DNA from: Paramecium octaurelia
Lineage: Eukaryota > Ciliophora > Oligohymenophorea > Peniculida > Parameciidae
Assembly (NCBI GenBank): GCA_905182995.1
Contig: CAJJDP010000044.1
Span: 498,663-562,662, forward strand
Length of the DNA: 64,000 nucleotides
Direction: 5' to 3'
Shown: piece by piece, positions 48,336-61,538 of the stretch
Numbering within the stretch: the first letter of the stretch is position 1
Layout of the letters: each line of letters starts with the position of its first letter
Translations under genes and position numbers: made by a program
Notes under the pieces: generated by a model
Databases searched by the model: none
The model's input: the letters and a program-made list of their open reading frames with translations, nothing else
What the model was told of the DNA's origin: nothing

Positions 48336-49381
48336 TCAATAAAAGTAATTATTTACACATTGATAGCGTTCTTTATTCAAATTCTGGTATTTTTTAATAT
48401 CTGCAGCATTGAGTTGAATGCAATTGAAATTTAGTTCTAAATGATTTAACAGTTCTAATAAGTTTTAGGTCTAATTAAATAAAATAAAAAATACAAGTAT
48501 TTTATCAGACATTTTGATGACTTCATAGATACAAGCTATTGCTTTATTATAATGAGTAATATTTCGAAACTCATAAGCAATAATGGAATATTAGAGAAGC
48601 TCTAAAGCATTTTGTTTCATATACTTTATTTCGCAATCTTAATAAAATTATGACAAAAAAGGTTTAAGATGGAAAAATATTTTTTCAAAATATTCAAAAG
48701 GTGTTTGAAAATACATATTATATTGCAGTTTTCTACATATTGTGTATTCCATTGATAAAAATTCATGAATAGTATAGTTTTCTTAACAAATCTAATTTAT
48801 TAATTTTAAGTACATCAATTATAATATCTTCAACACAAATAGGGTATATATCATGAAATTTTGATGATAGATAGATACAACAACTACCAATAAGTTATAG
48901 ATCGTCAGCTATGAATCCTTTAGTATTGCATAAAAAAGTATCTAGTAATTCAACACAATGAAACAGGGTTTAATAGCTCATTTTTTAATAACGTTTGACA
49001 TTTGTTATCATCCAATCTATTAACTATTGAAGCTAATCTTAATTAAAATTATGAAAGTCTAGATGGTTTATTCTCTTGTACTTGTTATAGAAAAGTATTT
49101 ACATTTATATCTTCTTTATATTCCTTTTCTTATATTTCTTCATCATATATATATTTATCCTCATATTGGTATTCGTTAGTTGGTTTTGAGCACAATTTTC
49201 TATCAATTTTTTCATCAACTTAACAAATTACAGGTACAATGGCATTCCTTCTTTTATTTTTTATGTTTTAATCGTTTTGTGACTAATAATTGGTAATATC
49301 ACTTAATATAGATTAAGTTCTTAAACATTTTGGCTATGCTAACACTCCTTTTTTAAGTAAAAATTTGGTTTGATAATTCAT
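48336..49381 (-). CDS. Cyclin (325 aa)
   Basis: Four exons (introns 48471-48494, 48792-48813, 49081-49102). The cyclin box is clear: QLQQLIDWMITNVKRYQKMS, FHCVELLDTFL, LQLIGSCCIYLSSKFHDIYP and CVEDIIIDV, followed by the second-box start (ENYTIHEFLSMEYTICRKLQ) and a degenerate second fold. The MRAxLxDW lysine/arginine pattern is reduced to LIDWM. The protein activates a cyclin-dependent kinase; the phase cannot be told. Without the 22-base intron at 49081-49102 the box is out of frame, which strongly supports it. The first 100 residues are polar and may hold degradation signals, but I see no clear RxxL box. Confidence 0.85.
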
Positions 49382-49634
49382 TATGAAAATTTTAATTTAA
49401 TAATTAAGTTAAATTTAGTTATGTATTATTATATATGTACACTTGTTGGAGAGTAATTGATCAAGCTCATTTTATGATATAAAACTAAATATTTCCTTAC
49501 ATAATTGAATATTTTAAGAGTTTTAAATAAAGTCCTACTAAATACAATTGAATAAATAATGTTCTAAAACTCGTAAAAATATATTGATAAAAGATTATGA
49601 TATAATTTTGTTTTATATTTTTTAATGCAATATT

Positions 49635-50064
49635 TCAATTCTTTTTATTCACCAACAAAGGATTATAGATTTCTGGGGCAACAATCAATCCCAATCCAAA
49701 ATAGGTCACAACAGAATTTCTTAAGATTGGCAATAATCCAGAAGAAACTAAATTAATTTTATACTTTTATTGTACATCTTTTTGAAATGGATACTATGGC
49801 TAATGTGCTTAATCCAAGAAAAATTAGCCTTTAGTTTTCATTTCCTAGACTCAATATATTATTGTATTTAAATTAAGTAAACCTTTCTGGCCATTTCTCA
49901 TATTGATTGCTTAATGGAAGATAATAAGTATTTTTCCATTCATTAAAAGGAATTTGATTTACCAAATCACAAATTGGTTATTTCACATTTGTCCTAATGG
50001 AATCAGACAACTAAGAAATATTAAGTTCGACATCATCAACCCAAGTTCTAGTTTAAGTGGACAT
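49635..50064 (-). CDS. Small membrane protein, possibly mitochondrial (133 aa)
   Basis: Two exons (28-base intron 49748-49775) encode 133 residues. Two hydrophobic segments are visible: LIFLGLSTLAIVSISK near 85 and VVTYFGLGLIVAPEIY near 115, with a short loop between. The first 75 residues are soluble and Trp-containing. The hairpin layout recalls small inner-membrane or MICOS-type proteins, but there is no diagnostic motif, so this remains a guess. Confidence 0.6.
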
Positions 50065-50260
50065 TGATAAAATTTAAAGAATTTATAATATTATTATTTT
50101 AATGAATAGAAATGCTCAACTAAATGTTGATAGTTATATTGCTCCTTGTGGTTAGTAAGATCCATTTAATCATCAGATAGAGTTGTTTTATTAATTTTTA
50201 ATTGCCAATAAGGTGCAAATCTATAATATATTTATTAAATTAATGACTTATATTATTTCA

Positions 50261-51263
50261 TCAGATAATGTAAGGCACCATCGCTTTTCTGTTTCTTGGG
50301 TATCTATCTCCAAACTCCTTGATGTATCGTCTATGTTTTTATTTTGCCCAAATAAGCATCTAACCAAAAGAAAATATTGTAAATGCAATAGCTATTCATT
50401 ATAACTATAAATACCTGCATATGAACAAGTAAAGAACGAAAAACTAACCCAAGCCATTGTTTCCCAGAAATAATTAGCAGATGAAACTGCTCCGAAACCC
50501 CAACCGTATGGAATTTATCTTTGTTTGTTTTAAGCAACGTAATCGGCATCACTTTACTTTAATTCAGGTTTCTTTCTAAAACTTGAGAGCCTAATGTGAC
50601 ACATTAAATTCAAAAATTCAAACAAACCAAAAAATGCAACAAAAATAAATTTCCAAGATTAACGCTTTTCAAAGCTTCTTAAATAGAACAATTCAATTCC
50701 AATAAAAAATCCACAAAATATCCAATAATGCAAACAATTAATTAAGGCCCTTTTTAATGGCATAGAATCTCTACTGAAGACATGAACAAATTTTGTTTCT
50801 AATATTCTTTTGAGGAAGTGCAAAATCACCATCAAATAAGCTATTCTAGAATATATTATTTTGAGAATATATACTTTTGCATAAGTGTGTAATTCTCTTA
50901 GTTACCTAGCTTATAAAGTAGAAAGAACATTAAAATTGGCCCTAGGTATTCAATGTAGAATACTGCACCCCAGAGCATTTAAGGTCCCAAATCTTTCACT
51001 ACTAATGTCTGACTATTTTTAATTCCTGAAAGATTCAATGGTAGCTCATTATCCTCAAATACTTTTTATTTATCCTCTGTTGTCAACCATTGCCTTATTG
51101 GCTTGATTTTGGCTTAATAAAATTAATTTATACTTATTTTAGCAATCTCCTTTTTAAGATTCAAAATAGTCAGGCTTGCTGAATTTAATTAAACATTGAT
51201 GACTTATCCTTCCTATTCTATATATTCTCCTTTCCTTCTCTTAATTATGATTTAATCACTCAT
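50261..51263 (-). CDS. TECR: Very-long-chain trans-2-enoyl-CoA reductase (TECR/TSC13, 316 aa)
   Basis: Three exons (introns 50392-50414 and 50846-50874). A ubiquitin-like amino domain (about 1-85) ends in VVKDLGPQMLWGAVFYIEY, a family hallmark. Multi-pass segments follow with HFLKRILETKFVHVFSRDSM and, in the steroid-reductase-like carboxy part, IPYGWGFGAVSSANYFWETM and AKQKHRRYIKEFGDRYPRNR. The enzyme performs the last step of the ER fatty-acid elongation cycle, reducing trans-2-enoyl-CoA with NADPH. Length equals the animal and yeast homologues (about 310). All expected blocks are present, so it should be active. Confidence 0.93.
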
Positions 51264-52717
51264 TAATTTTATTATTCAATAAAATAAAATTGCATCTCCT
51301 AAATAAAAAACATTAAAGATATAATGTAATTGCTTAAATTAAGAAATTATGCAATTAAATCCTCAACTAAAATGGATTCATTACTAAATTTATTTCATTT
51401 TTAACATACCACAATTATTTAGATAAAAATATAATAAATTAAGAATTGCAAATAAAGAGCAATATGGTACTCATTAAAATTATTTTTGTTAGATGCACAA
51501 CACAAAAACTCTTCAAATCTTTAAAAATTGTATTTGCAGTTAGACCAAAACATTTAGTATAAAAGATATTAGATCTGAACTTTCAGGTTGGAATTCTATT
51601 TGACTAAGCAAACAGAGGCAACTCTAATGAAACTTCCTTATTATTATTAATCAACACGCTTACAATGGAGAATTAAAATAAAATATGAATAGCAATTTAG
51701 TTTAAAGTATGAATGATTTAGGAGTGTTATTGGATGACCTAATTCTGGGTTTTTCTTTGATTTAGAGAACGTATACTTTAGAACTAAATTATACTGTTAC
51801 TGTGGTAGATATTTCTAAAGTGACTGTTTATTGTGTATTTGAGCGAAGATCGAGAGTATTTCTCATTGCTGCCATAGAAGTATTCAAAGAGCTAATAGTT
51901 TAGAAATAGCAAATAAAAGGAAAAATAGTATAATTTAGTGATGTAATATTCATTTAGAATAACTTCAAAATAAATATAAAATAATCTTATTGATTTAAGC
52001 ATATACTTGTGCTGATATGTTAAATTATTTCTAATGTTTCACACTAAGGATAGATTCTTGTGGATTTAACTCTCCCAAAAACAAGAATTTAGACCCAACA
52101 TTTTAATGCTAAATTATCATGAAATGATATTAGGTCAGATTAAAAACCCTTCTTTTCTTAGTAATTCAGCAACAATATTTATCTTAATTTAAACATAAAT
52201 ATCTGAATAAACGAATTTAAATAAGAAATATCAAATCAGTTGTATGTATAAAAATCTAGACACAAAATTGAAGTTTAGGTTGACTTATAAAAACAACATC
52301 AATATTAGAATAACTCAATAGAAATATACAATTTAAATGAGTGAATTCTATTTTTCAGTCAGTTATCAATATCAATAGGATAAAAAGAAAGTAACTAAAT
52401 TATCTGAAAGTCCATATCATTTTCATTGTATTATAGAATTTTGCTCAATATAAATTGGTCAATTTAGATTTTATAATCAAGGATTCTAAAGAAATTCTTT
52501 GTATTGTTATTTCGAATTCAAATTATTTTATATTTTACAATATTAAAATTTCAATTTCTGTAAATTAGAATATTTACTGAACTATTTTTAGATAAATCTC
52601 AACATATTATAAAAGCTCAAACAAAAATGCAAATTTAGTAAATCAGCTATCCTAAGCAATAATAAGAAGAAAAGTAATGAATAATTTATTGGTTAAGATG
52701 TGATGAATTGTGAATAT
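51264..52717. other. Spacer, possibly with remains of a plus-strand gene
   Basis: About 1450 bases with no coherent model. Near 51690-51960 two plus-strand frames look coding; one contains a cysteine-rich piece (LYCYCGRYFQSDCLLC, then SHCCHRSIQRANS) interrupted by a TGA that no short intron removes. A further open frame runs from about 52035 to 52717 and continues over the antisense of the next gene. This may be a decayed gene or chance. Confidence 0.3.
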
Positions 52718-55105
52718 TCAATATTCCGATTAAAATTTAATTTGGCTCTCTAAAAACTTTCCTCCTCGTTCTAAAAATAAATTTCGTAAATCATTCCCTT
52801 AATGATCTGTAAATTCTCCCTTAAAGATTAGAGCGCTAGTTGCTTCCAAGTGTAATAATTGAGCTATAAGTTACGTCGTATAAAAAGGACTAACTGAAAA
52901 AATAAAATAAATAAAACCTTATGAAAATTGATTATTTTAGGTTTCATTCTGAAACAAAGCAATAATATCTGTATAACTTTTTTCTGATGGATCAATTAAT
53001 CTTCCTGTCAAAGAATCCCACAAAGAAATGGAGTTATCAACACCACTCATTTTTACTGTTTTTCCATCAAGTGAGTAACATACTGATCTAACTTGGTTAC
53101 AATTTTATCCATTAACATTCCATAACCGAATAGAACTATCACAACTACCCGATGCTAATGTACTGCCATCAGGTGAGAAGCATACTGAATTGACACTTTA
53201 TGTATGAGCATCTAATATTACTTTTAGTTTTCTAGTTTTAACATCCCATAAACTGATAGTATTGTCATAACTACTAGATGCTAAAGTAGTTCCATCAGAG
53301 GAGTAGCATGCTGTAGTTACACCATAGGTATGACTATCTAATTTTGCTTTTAATTGTCCTGTCTTAAAGTCCCATAAACGAATAGAGTTATCATCACTGC
53401 CTGATGCTAATGTTGAACCATCAGGTGAAAAGCAAACTGAATTTAATCTAGCACCATGCACATCCAATATTGTCTATTATCGCCTTGTCTTCAAATCCCA
53501 TAAGCGAATAGAGTTATCATAACTGCAAGATGCTAATGTAGTACCATCAGGAGAGAAATCTACTGAATAGACATAACCAATGTGGCCATCTAATTATGCT
53601 TATTGTTCTCCTGTCCTAGTATCCCAGAAGCGAATAGAGTTATCAACACTACCGGATGCTAATTGATTATCATCAGGTGAGTAGCATACGGTAGTCACAC
53701 CATAACTATGACCAAATAATTATGCTATTTATTTTTCTGTCTAAAAATCCCATAAACAGATTGATTTATCATCACTACCTGATGCTAACGTCGAGCCGTT
53801 ATGAGAAATTCTAACTGAATTAACATAGCTAGTATGACCATCTAATTTTGCTTTTTGTTATCCTGTTTTAACATCCCATAAACAGATAAATTTATCTTAA
53901 CTACCGGATGCTAATGTAGCACCATCAGGAGAGAAACTTAATGAATAGATAAAACTAGTATTCTCATTTTTATTCTAGAATTCCTGTATTGTCAAATTAT
54001 TCCATTTACAATTAAACAAATATGCTCCATTGATAATCATTCCACTAATATCAACATTATTAAATTAAGACCCACTTAAATTGCATTTTGCAAAGTTTGC
54101 TCCAATCAATGATGTATCATTTATCTTGATATTCTCAAAGTTTTGTTCTCTTAAGTCAACCTTCATCTCAACTAATAAATGGAGGGAATTAGACCCACAT
54201 TTGATGAATTAGTTATCTATAGCTGTAAGGTGAACCAAAAATTTAAAAAAATTAATAATCTTTACTTCATTTGATACGTTAAATATTATTTCATCCCTTA
54301 TATCAATGTATTCCTTGATAGAATAATGTTTTTTATTAAAATCTAGTTCCTAAATATTGTTCAGAACATTAGTAATAAATTTTATTTTTTATTATTCTTA
54401 ATTTGTGTTATTGCAACTATCTGAAAGAAAGGTTAGCGAATTAGTAATTTTCTACTTTTTTAACATTCCAATTATCATAACATATATTTATTCATCAATT
54501 CCCATTACGGAAACCAAAATCTAACATAAATTTTCTTTCCTTTAATATGATGCTTCCTGCCATATTTCCAATTGAAGACTTGGCGTCTGAAATCTATCTT
54601 ATAATTCTTTTTTCAACTTTTCGTTAAAAGTCCTAATTTCATTCCCCCACCATTTCTTTATCATTTCTAACTTCGTCAAATATGAATTTTTTTCTTCATT
54701 CCCTTTGTATATTTTCACTAATTTGTCTAAATCAGTTTCTGACATCGCTGCTAGATTGATATTCTCTTTTACTTTAGTCAAATAGTAATTAGTTTATCTT
54801 TCAATCAAATTGTATATTGAATTAAATGATTCCTTCAATTATTCCCAAATTTTTTTGAGCATATTTTCAGTTTAAGTAAGTAAAATCTTCAAATCCTATT
54901 ACCCTACTATTAATTCAGAATTCTGGTGATATTTATCTTTGAGTAATTTCTAGAGCAGCAATCCTCGAAATTCATCTAAATTCATTATTTGGTGTAACTC
55001 TCCTTCGTTTACAAGCGTGCATTAGACACAAACTTTCCTTTTACATTTATGAGGAGCAATACATATCTAGGATATTTGATTTAATGGATGTTAAGTGCAT
55101 CTCAT
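52718..55105 (-). CDS. WD40-repeat protein with pentapeptide module and Zn-binding amino end (787 aa)
   Basis: Two exons (24-base intron 52894-52917). Residues 1-30 hold a Cys/His cluster ([12 protein letters not shown]), then a long helical region to about 320. A short pentapeptide-like stretch follows near 325-375 ([20 protein letters not shown]). Eight very similar WD40 units cover about 385-715 (for example [18 protein letters not shown]), then a conserved tail ([20 protein letters not shown]). The pentapeptide stretch, WD units and tail recur in the gene at 57726-61379, and the WD units and tail in the one at 63445-64000. The propeller is a binding platform; target unknown. Confidence 0.87.
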
Positions 55106-56430
55106 TAAAGAACAAAAATTAATATAGTATTTAATAAATTACATAAATCAATCAATTTTGTAATTTCACTCTCCTTTATAATCCAATATTAATTTAACTA
55201 TTCAACAATAATACAAATTTTCTTACCAAATATACATAAATTTAGTTGAGCAATATTTGTTTCACTTTAGGAATGTGAAAAATTGAGGATTTGTATGACA
55301 TAAGATTTTTAATCATTTGCGTAATCTCATTATTTAAAAGTTCTCAATCAAAATATACACTTATAATCATAAATTCTCAGTTTAATTGTTTCCATTTTAG
55401 AATCCAAGATTAATTTCATATATTGCTCTCCATAGAAGAATTTTATTCATCACTACTTTAAGATCAAGACAAAGTTATTTAAGAAATGCTTATTATCAAT
55501 ATTTCAAAGACTTAATTGATACTTCAATCAATCCATTATCTCATTTCCTTAACTTTAAGGACTAAGTGTACTTGAAAAAAACTTTTCCAAACATTCTCTA
55601 CAAACCTAAACCTTTCAATCATTGGAGATTATTTCACTTTTGGAACTTTCTTTTTTTGCTATTGATGTTGTTGTCAATCACAATTCAATTTTAGAATGAT
55701 TCTAAAAAAAAACCTTAAAAAAACAACATATTATAATTAATTATTTGGATTTTATTTTGAAAGTGTAAAATTCTATTTAATTAAGTGTTAAATATAAAAT
55801 AATATTTCTATTCTAAGTTTGTTTTGTTTAGTAATAAATGCTTTATCAAATTTTCCCAAACAAATTTCAATTAAACAAATTATTATCTATTATGATATTT
55901 TAATATAAAAAACCTACATACTTGTATTTTCTATAAGAATGTTAATCTATATTTGAATAATTGAATAAGGATCTATTTTCTACCAATTATCCCAAACGAA
56001 TAGTAGTTTTTTAACCTTCCTAATTGGTTTTATTTTTTGGTAATATAATAATAGTTAAACTCAAGAACTTCTTTAGTTTTAGTTTTAATAATGTTTGTCT
56101 TATCTCAAATATTAGCCCATACTCTGACTCTAGCAATTTGGGCAAACAATGAGAAATCAATAAATGATGAATGAATTAATTTTAGAAAATGATAGCTAAA
56201 TTTGATCAAATAATCTTTGGGCTGGCCATCAAAGTCATCATTCAAAAGGGTAGTATGTTTTATTGTTTGTTTTTTCCATTGAGGTATATCTATAACAATC
56301 AAGACATCATAAATAACTGGAAAGATTGCTAAATAATAAAGATATTATTTATGGTTTTAATATTAAAGCAAATGTTGATTCAAAAATAATAATAATATAA
56401 AAATTAATTGACTGAATAAAAATTGTATAA
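55106..56430. other. Spacer with unresolved short frames
   Basis: About 1320 bases. A plus-strand start near 55287 (MTQDFQSFA) and a hydrophobic plus-strand stretch near 55450-55770 (RNAYYQYFKDLIDTSINPLS) both look coding but lie in different frames without a fitting intron. A minus-strand frame at 56105-56302 encodes 65 residues (ending AQIARVRVWANI) and may be a fragment. I call none of these. Confidence 0.3.
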
Positions 56431-57650
56431 ATGATTAAATTAGTATGGGTTGACAGCAAAATTAACAATAGTGAGAACTAAAGGTATTAGTAAAGATTAA
56501 AATCTATAATTAATGACTGTAGCTTCATTGATTCAGCTATTGATGCTTTGCAAATTGTACAAAATCAGCATAGGGGAGATTATTTAGTTGTAATTGTTTC
56601 TGGCAGTTAAATTTATGAATCTCCAAGCAAATCTTTAAACTCTCATTAGATTGTGTTTTGTGGAAATATTTAGGCTAATTTCCTTAAATTTTTAGAATCA
56701 AATCATCTATTGGTTCTTGTGAATAAGGGTATTCTGAAAGTTGAACATTTTGTAAAGGAAAATATAGAATTCATCAAAGCTCAATAGTCCTTAAACTTAT
56801 AGTTTATTTAAAAAATTAACAATTAAGAAGAATATAATCATTAATTTTAGGAAATAAGTATTAGGTTTCTATTGATAAATTAATAATTATAATACAACTA
56901 CGATGCCGATGAGGAATTACTAAATTTAGAAATTGGAAAACTAACATCATAAGGCCTATTAACCACTTTTCTACAAAGTGTAAAAAGATAAGAAGATTTG
57001 AAAATGGCTCAAAAAAATTAGAAATTCACTAATTTTGAAAAATTAATATACTATTACTCAAGGGAAGACTAACCAATTTCTTTTTATAAGGTGTTGAATC
57101 AGAAACTTGCCTAATAAAAATATGAAGAATTGGAATAAATCATGTGCACAATATTTGATGGTTATTCTAATCTCAATTTTAGGATATAAAATTAAAATAC
57201 ATTATATAGAGGAATAAGTTTTAATAAATCTCAAAAGTAAATTTTTGAAAAAATCATACAAGAACTTACTTATTGTTATCAAAACAACAAAAGTATATTT
57301 TGGAACTCTCTAACAAGTACTACAATGAAATAAAGTGCAGCATATCATTTTTTGAGACATGAATTTAGAATTTTATTTGAAATTTCCTTGGCTTAATCTA
57401 ATCCTCACCCTTGTTTTAAACTTGAGGAATATCACTCATAAATTCCTTCTGAGGAGGAGGTACTTTTATTTCCTTAATTTGAATTTCAAATATCAAATCT
57501 AACTTATGATGGGTAAAAATATACAGTTATGATCTAATAAGTTGAGAATAATTTTTCGATGGCTTTAGATAGAGCAATGCGATAAGAATATTGGGACACA
57601 AGGATTAGAGAAGATTTTCTTCCAAAACTACTTTAAATTGCTTCTTTTTA
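56431..57650 (+). pseudogene. Truncated duplicate of the ADP-ribosyltransferase/WD40 gene (first 406 codons)
   Basis: This is the first of the two copies described in the repeat entry. It reads [17 protein letters not shown] onward through the whole ADP-ribosyltransferase domain and is cut by the N at 57651. The complete gene is the second copy. It should not be counted as a separate gene unless the duplication is confirmed. Confidence 0.8.
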
Positions 57651-57651
57651 N
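57651..57651. other. Assembly gap (single N)
   Basis: The only ambiguous base in the window. It sits exactly between the two identical 1294-base copies and falls inside the reading frame of the first one. Confidence 0.95.
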
Positions 57652-57725
57652 TTAATATTAAAGCAAATGTTGATTCAAAAATAATAATAATATAAAAATT
57701 AATTGACTGAATAAAAATTGTATAA

Positions 57726-60700
57726 ATGATTAAATTAGTATGGGTTGACAGCAAAATTAACAATAGTGAGAACTAAAGGTATTAGTAAAGATTAAAATCT
57801 ATAATTAATGACTGTAGCTTCATTGATTCAGCTATTGATGCTTTGCAAATTGTACAAAATCAGCATAGGGGAGATTATTTAGTTGTAATTGTTTCTGGCA
57901 GTTAAATTTATGAATCTCCAAGCAAATCTTTAAACTCTCATTAGATTGTGTTTTGTGGAAATATTTAGGCTAATTTCCTTAAATTTTTAGAATCAAATCA
58001 TCTATTGGTTCTTGTGAATAAGGGTATTCTGAAAGTTGAACATTTTGTAAAGGAAAATATAGAATTCATCAAAGCTCAATAGTCCTTAAACTTATAGTTT
58101 ATTTAAAAAATTAACAATTAAGAAGAATATAATCATTAATTTTAGGAAATAAGTATTAGGTTTCTATTGATAAATTAATAATTATAATACAACTACGATG
58201 CCGATGAGGAATTACTAAATTTAGAAATTGGAAAACTAACATCATAAGGCCTATTAACCACTTTTCTACAAAGTGTAAAAAGATAAGAAGATTTGAAAAT
58301 GGCTCAAAAAAATTAGAAATTCACTAATTTTGAAAAATTAATATACTATTACTCAAGGGAAGACTAACCAATTTCTTTTTATAAGGTGTTGAATCAGAAA
58401 CTTGCCTAATAAAAATATGAAGAATTGGAATAAATCATGTGCACAATATTTGATGGTTATTCTAATCTCAATTTTAGGATATAAAATTAAAATACATTAT
58501 ATAGAGGAATAAGTTTTAATAAATCTCAAAAGTAAATTTTTGAAAAAATCATACAAGAACTTACTTATTGTTATCAAAACAACAAAAGTATATTTTGGAA
58601 CTCTCTAACAAGTACTACAATGAAATAAAGTGCAGCATATCATTTTTTGAGACATGAATTTAGAATTTTATTTGAAATTTCCTTGGCTTAATCTAATCCT
58701 CACCCTTGTTTTAAACTTGAGGAATATCACTCATAAATTCCTTCTGAGGAGGAGGTACTTTTATTTCCTTAATTTGAATTTCAAATATCAAATCTAACTT
58801 ATGATGGGTAAAAATATACAGTTATGATCTAATAAGTTGAGAATAATTTTTCGATGGCTTTAGATAGAGCAATGCGATAAGAATATTGGGACACAAGGAT
58901 TAGAGAAGATTTTCTTCCAAAACTACTTTAAATTGCTTCTTTTTATTCAATAAGAATAAATTATATAATAAAAAAAATAGGATAATTCTCTATCAGTGAT
59001 GAATATAAAAGAAAATGTTTAAAAACTAATTCAGATGATTATTTTTTGAAGATAGTTTCCCAGTTGCAATTTTTTTGTGATAATTAGGATTATTATATCA
59101 AAATCCTCTCATAAATGTTATAAGTAATATAAAAAGAGTTCTCCTTTTAGAATAACATAACAGAGGAATTTTTGTAAGTGTTAAGACATTTATTTTTAGT
59201 AAGTACATAACGAATAATTGATGAATTTATCATGCTAATTAAAAAGATATATAATCTTGATTAGTTTTAGTAAGACATTTCAAATTTAGTGCGGCAAAGT
59301 GTTAATGAGGCCGAACAAATGAGATAGGAAAAATAATAGAAGTATAGTATTGATAAAATCTTGTATTAAGCATTTTAATTTAAGCAATATTTTTATAACC
59401 AAATGTTTACTTTGCTAAAAAAAAAGAAACTTTCTAAGGTTCTAAAGAAATGTAATGATCCAATGTTAATAGATTTGTGTCAAGTTTTAAAAATGGTTAT
59501 GGTAAGTGATTTTAATTAAAAAAATTACTCGACTGTAGAATACGCGGCAACTCGAAAATCCCTCATCTTCATACCAAATATCACAGATTTTTTGATATTT
59601 TTAGTACAGCTAACAGCCTTTGATTCCAGATTTATCTAATGTGGATCCAATTCACTAAACTTATTAGTAGAAATGAAGGCAAATCTCCAATAATAATTTT
59701 TTGGGAATATAAAGATTAAAGATACAAGTTTAATTGGCGCTAATATGTCAGGATGTAATTTGAGTGGATCTGAATTTGATAATGTTGATATAAGTGGAAT
59801 GAAGTTACATGGCTCCCAATTATTTAATTGTAAATGGAAAAATATGAAAGTTAATGAATAAAATTTTCCAGATGGTCATATCCGACCTATCTTTTCAATT
59901 TGCTTCTCTGATTGCGGGCGATATTTAGCATCTGGTGGTGAAGATTGCTTTATCTATATATGGAATATTTTTAGTGGAGAATAAATTGGTTAATTAATTG
60001 GACATAGTTCATAGGTTTAGGCTTTATGCTTTTGCTCGAATGAAACTTTGGCATCTGGGAGTAAAGATAACACAATTAGATTTTGGGATCTTGAGAGCGG
60101 ATTAGAATAACACAAAATAGAATGTAATAATGTAGCATCACTCTGCATTTCACCTAATAAAATTACTTTAGCGTCTGGAAGTTATGATTTCATCATCAGA
60201 TTATGGGATTTGAAGACTGGAGAAAATAGACAGTTAATTGGACATAACTTGTTTGTTTTATCGTTAAGTTTTTCTCAAGATGGCTTAACATTAGCATCTG
60301 GTGGTGCAGATGGGACCATAATTTTGTGGGATTTTATTAGTAAAATAGTCAAAACTAAGTTAATATGTCATTAGAGTTGGGTCTTTTTTGTATGCTTCTC
60401 TCCAGATGGTGCTAAATTAGCATCTGGTAGTGCTGATAAATATATATGCTTATGGGATATTAAAAAAGATAAACTAATAGCCAAAGTAAACAGTTAAAAT
60501 TAAGTAAGGTCAGGGTGTTTCTCTTCAAATGGGAAAATATTAGCTTCGGGTGGTTTAGATAAATCTATTCATTTATACGATGCTTAAACTTTAAAATTAA
60601 AGAAACAATTAAAAGGTCACCTTGGTGGAGTTATGTCAGTCTGTTTCTCTCCTATTAATAGTCTATTAGCATCAGGTAGTGAGGATAAAACTATTCGTAT

Positions 60701-61379
60701 TTGGGATGTTGAGCCTGTAGAACAAAAATTAGAAAAATTAATTAATACCTAGATGGTCAAATTTGTATACCTTTCTCCTGATGGCACTACATTAGCATCT
60801 GGTTTGTATGATAAGTTTATTCATTTATGGGATCTTAAGACAGGAGAATAAAAAGCAAAATTAGAGAATCGTTGTGGTAAAGTTTGGTCTCTATGTTTTT
60901 CTCCTGACGGTACTATATTAGCATCTGGTAGTGTGGATAATTCTATCTATTTATGGGATGTTGAGACAGGATAATAAAAAGCTAAATTAAATGGTCACAC
61001 TAATGGAATTTTAAGAATCGGGTTCTCTTCTAATGGTAGTATTTTAGGAGCTTTAAGTGAGGACCATTCCATCCGTTATTGGGATCTAACTAGCAGAGAA
61101 TTAATTGGGGGTGTTGTTTAACAAGAGATCTCATTTAAGGATTCCCTTTAAAACAAATCGTTAATTAATTTTGATGAGATGAGTATAATGTTATTTTTAT
61201 CTTTAGTTGAATCACGCACTATTTTCATATTAGGTAAGGGGTCTCATAAACTGTTAGCCCATGGAGCATTGATTTTTAAAGGGGAATTTACAACCTAATC
61301 TAATATTGATTTCCATCAACTTTTTATAAAGAAAGGAGGTTAATTTGTAGAATAGATATTAAATTTTTAGATATTCTGA
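57726..61379 (+). CDS. Receiver-like / ADP-ribosyltransferase / pentapeptide / WD40 fusion protein (1217 aa)
   Basis: One uninterrupted frame of 1218 codons, no intron. Residues 1-125 look like a degenerate receiver-type domain ([28 protein letters not shown]). An ADP-ribosyltransferase domain at about 205-370 shows all three signature elements: Arg in TLYRGISF (about 259), SLTSTT (about 292) and [14 protein letters not shown] (ExE, about 340). This R-S-E set defines the clostridial-C3/arginine-transferase class, and receiver-like plus ART is known in other eukaryotes. A helical region, a pentapeptide-like stretch (about 660-705: [20 protein letters not shown]) and ten WD40 units (about 725-1128) follow, then the shared tail. 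Predicted to modify proteins that its propeller binds. Confidence 0.88.
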
Positions 61380-61538
61380 TATTATTATTTTAAATAATAT
61401 TCAAGCAAAAATACAATCAAAATTCTCTCATTCTTCTTTCATTATTGTTTATCAACATTTTTTATCCCTTAATTAAATTAGTAGTTAAAACTGTACTAAT
61501 TAGTTTCAGGCTTTGGTTAAAAGTTCGACTATAAACTT

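Larger units (their letters stand above)
56357..58945. repeat. Direct duplication of 1294 bases flanking a single N (likely unmerged contig overlap)
   Basis: Bases 56357-57650 and 57652-58945 appear identical throughout, including the spacer before the start codon, with a constant offset of 1295. They are separated only by the ambiguous base at 57651. A perfect repeat ending exactly at a one-base gap is what an assembler leaves when two overlapping contigs are joined without merging. A real recent tandem duplication is possible but less likely. Confidence 0.9.

Noticed and set aside
50331..50552. Minus-strand frame of 73 codons under the standard code
   Set aside because: It is a shifted frame within the TECR gene, whose conserved blocks fix the true frame.
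56431..57650. A second functional ADP-ribosyltransferase gene
   Set aside because: Identical to the start of the downstream gene and truncated exactly at the single N; best explained as an unmerged assembly overlap.
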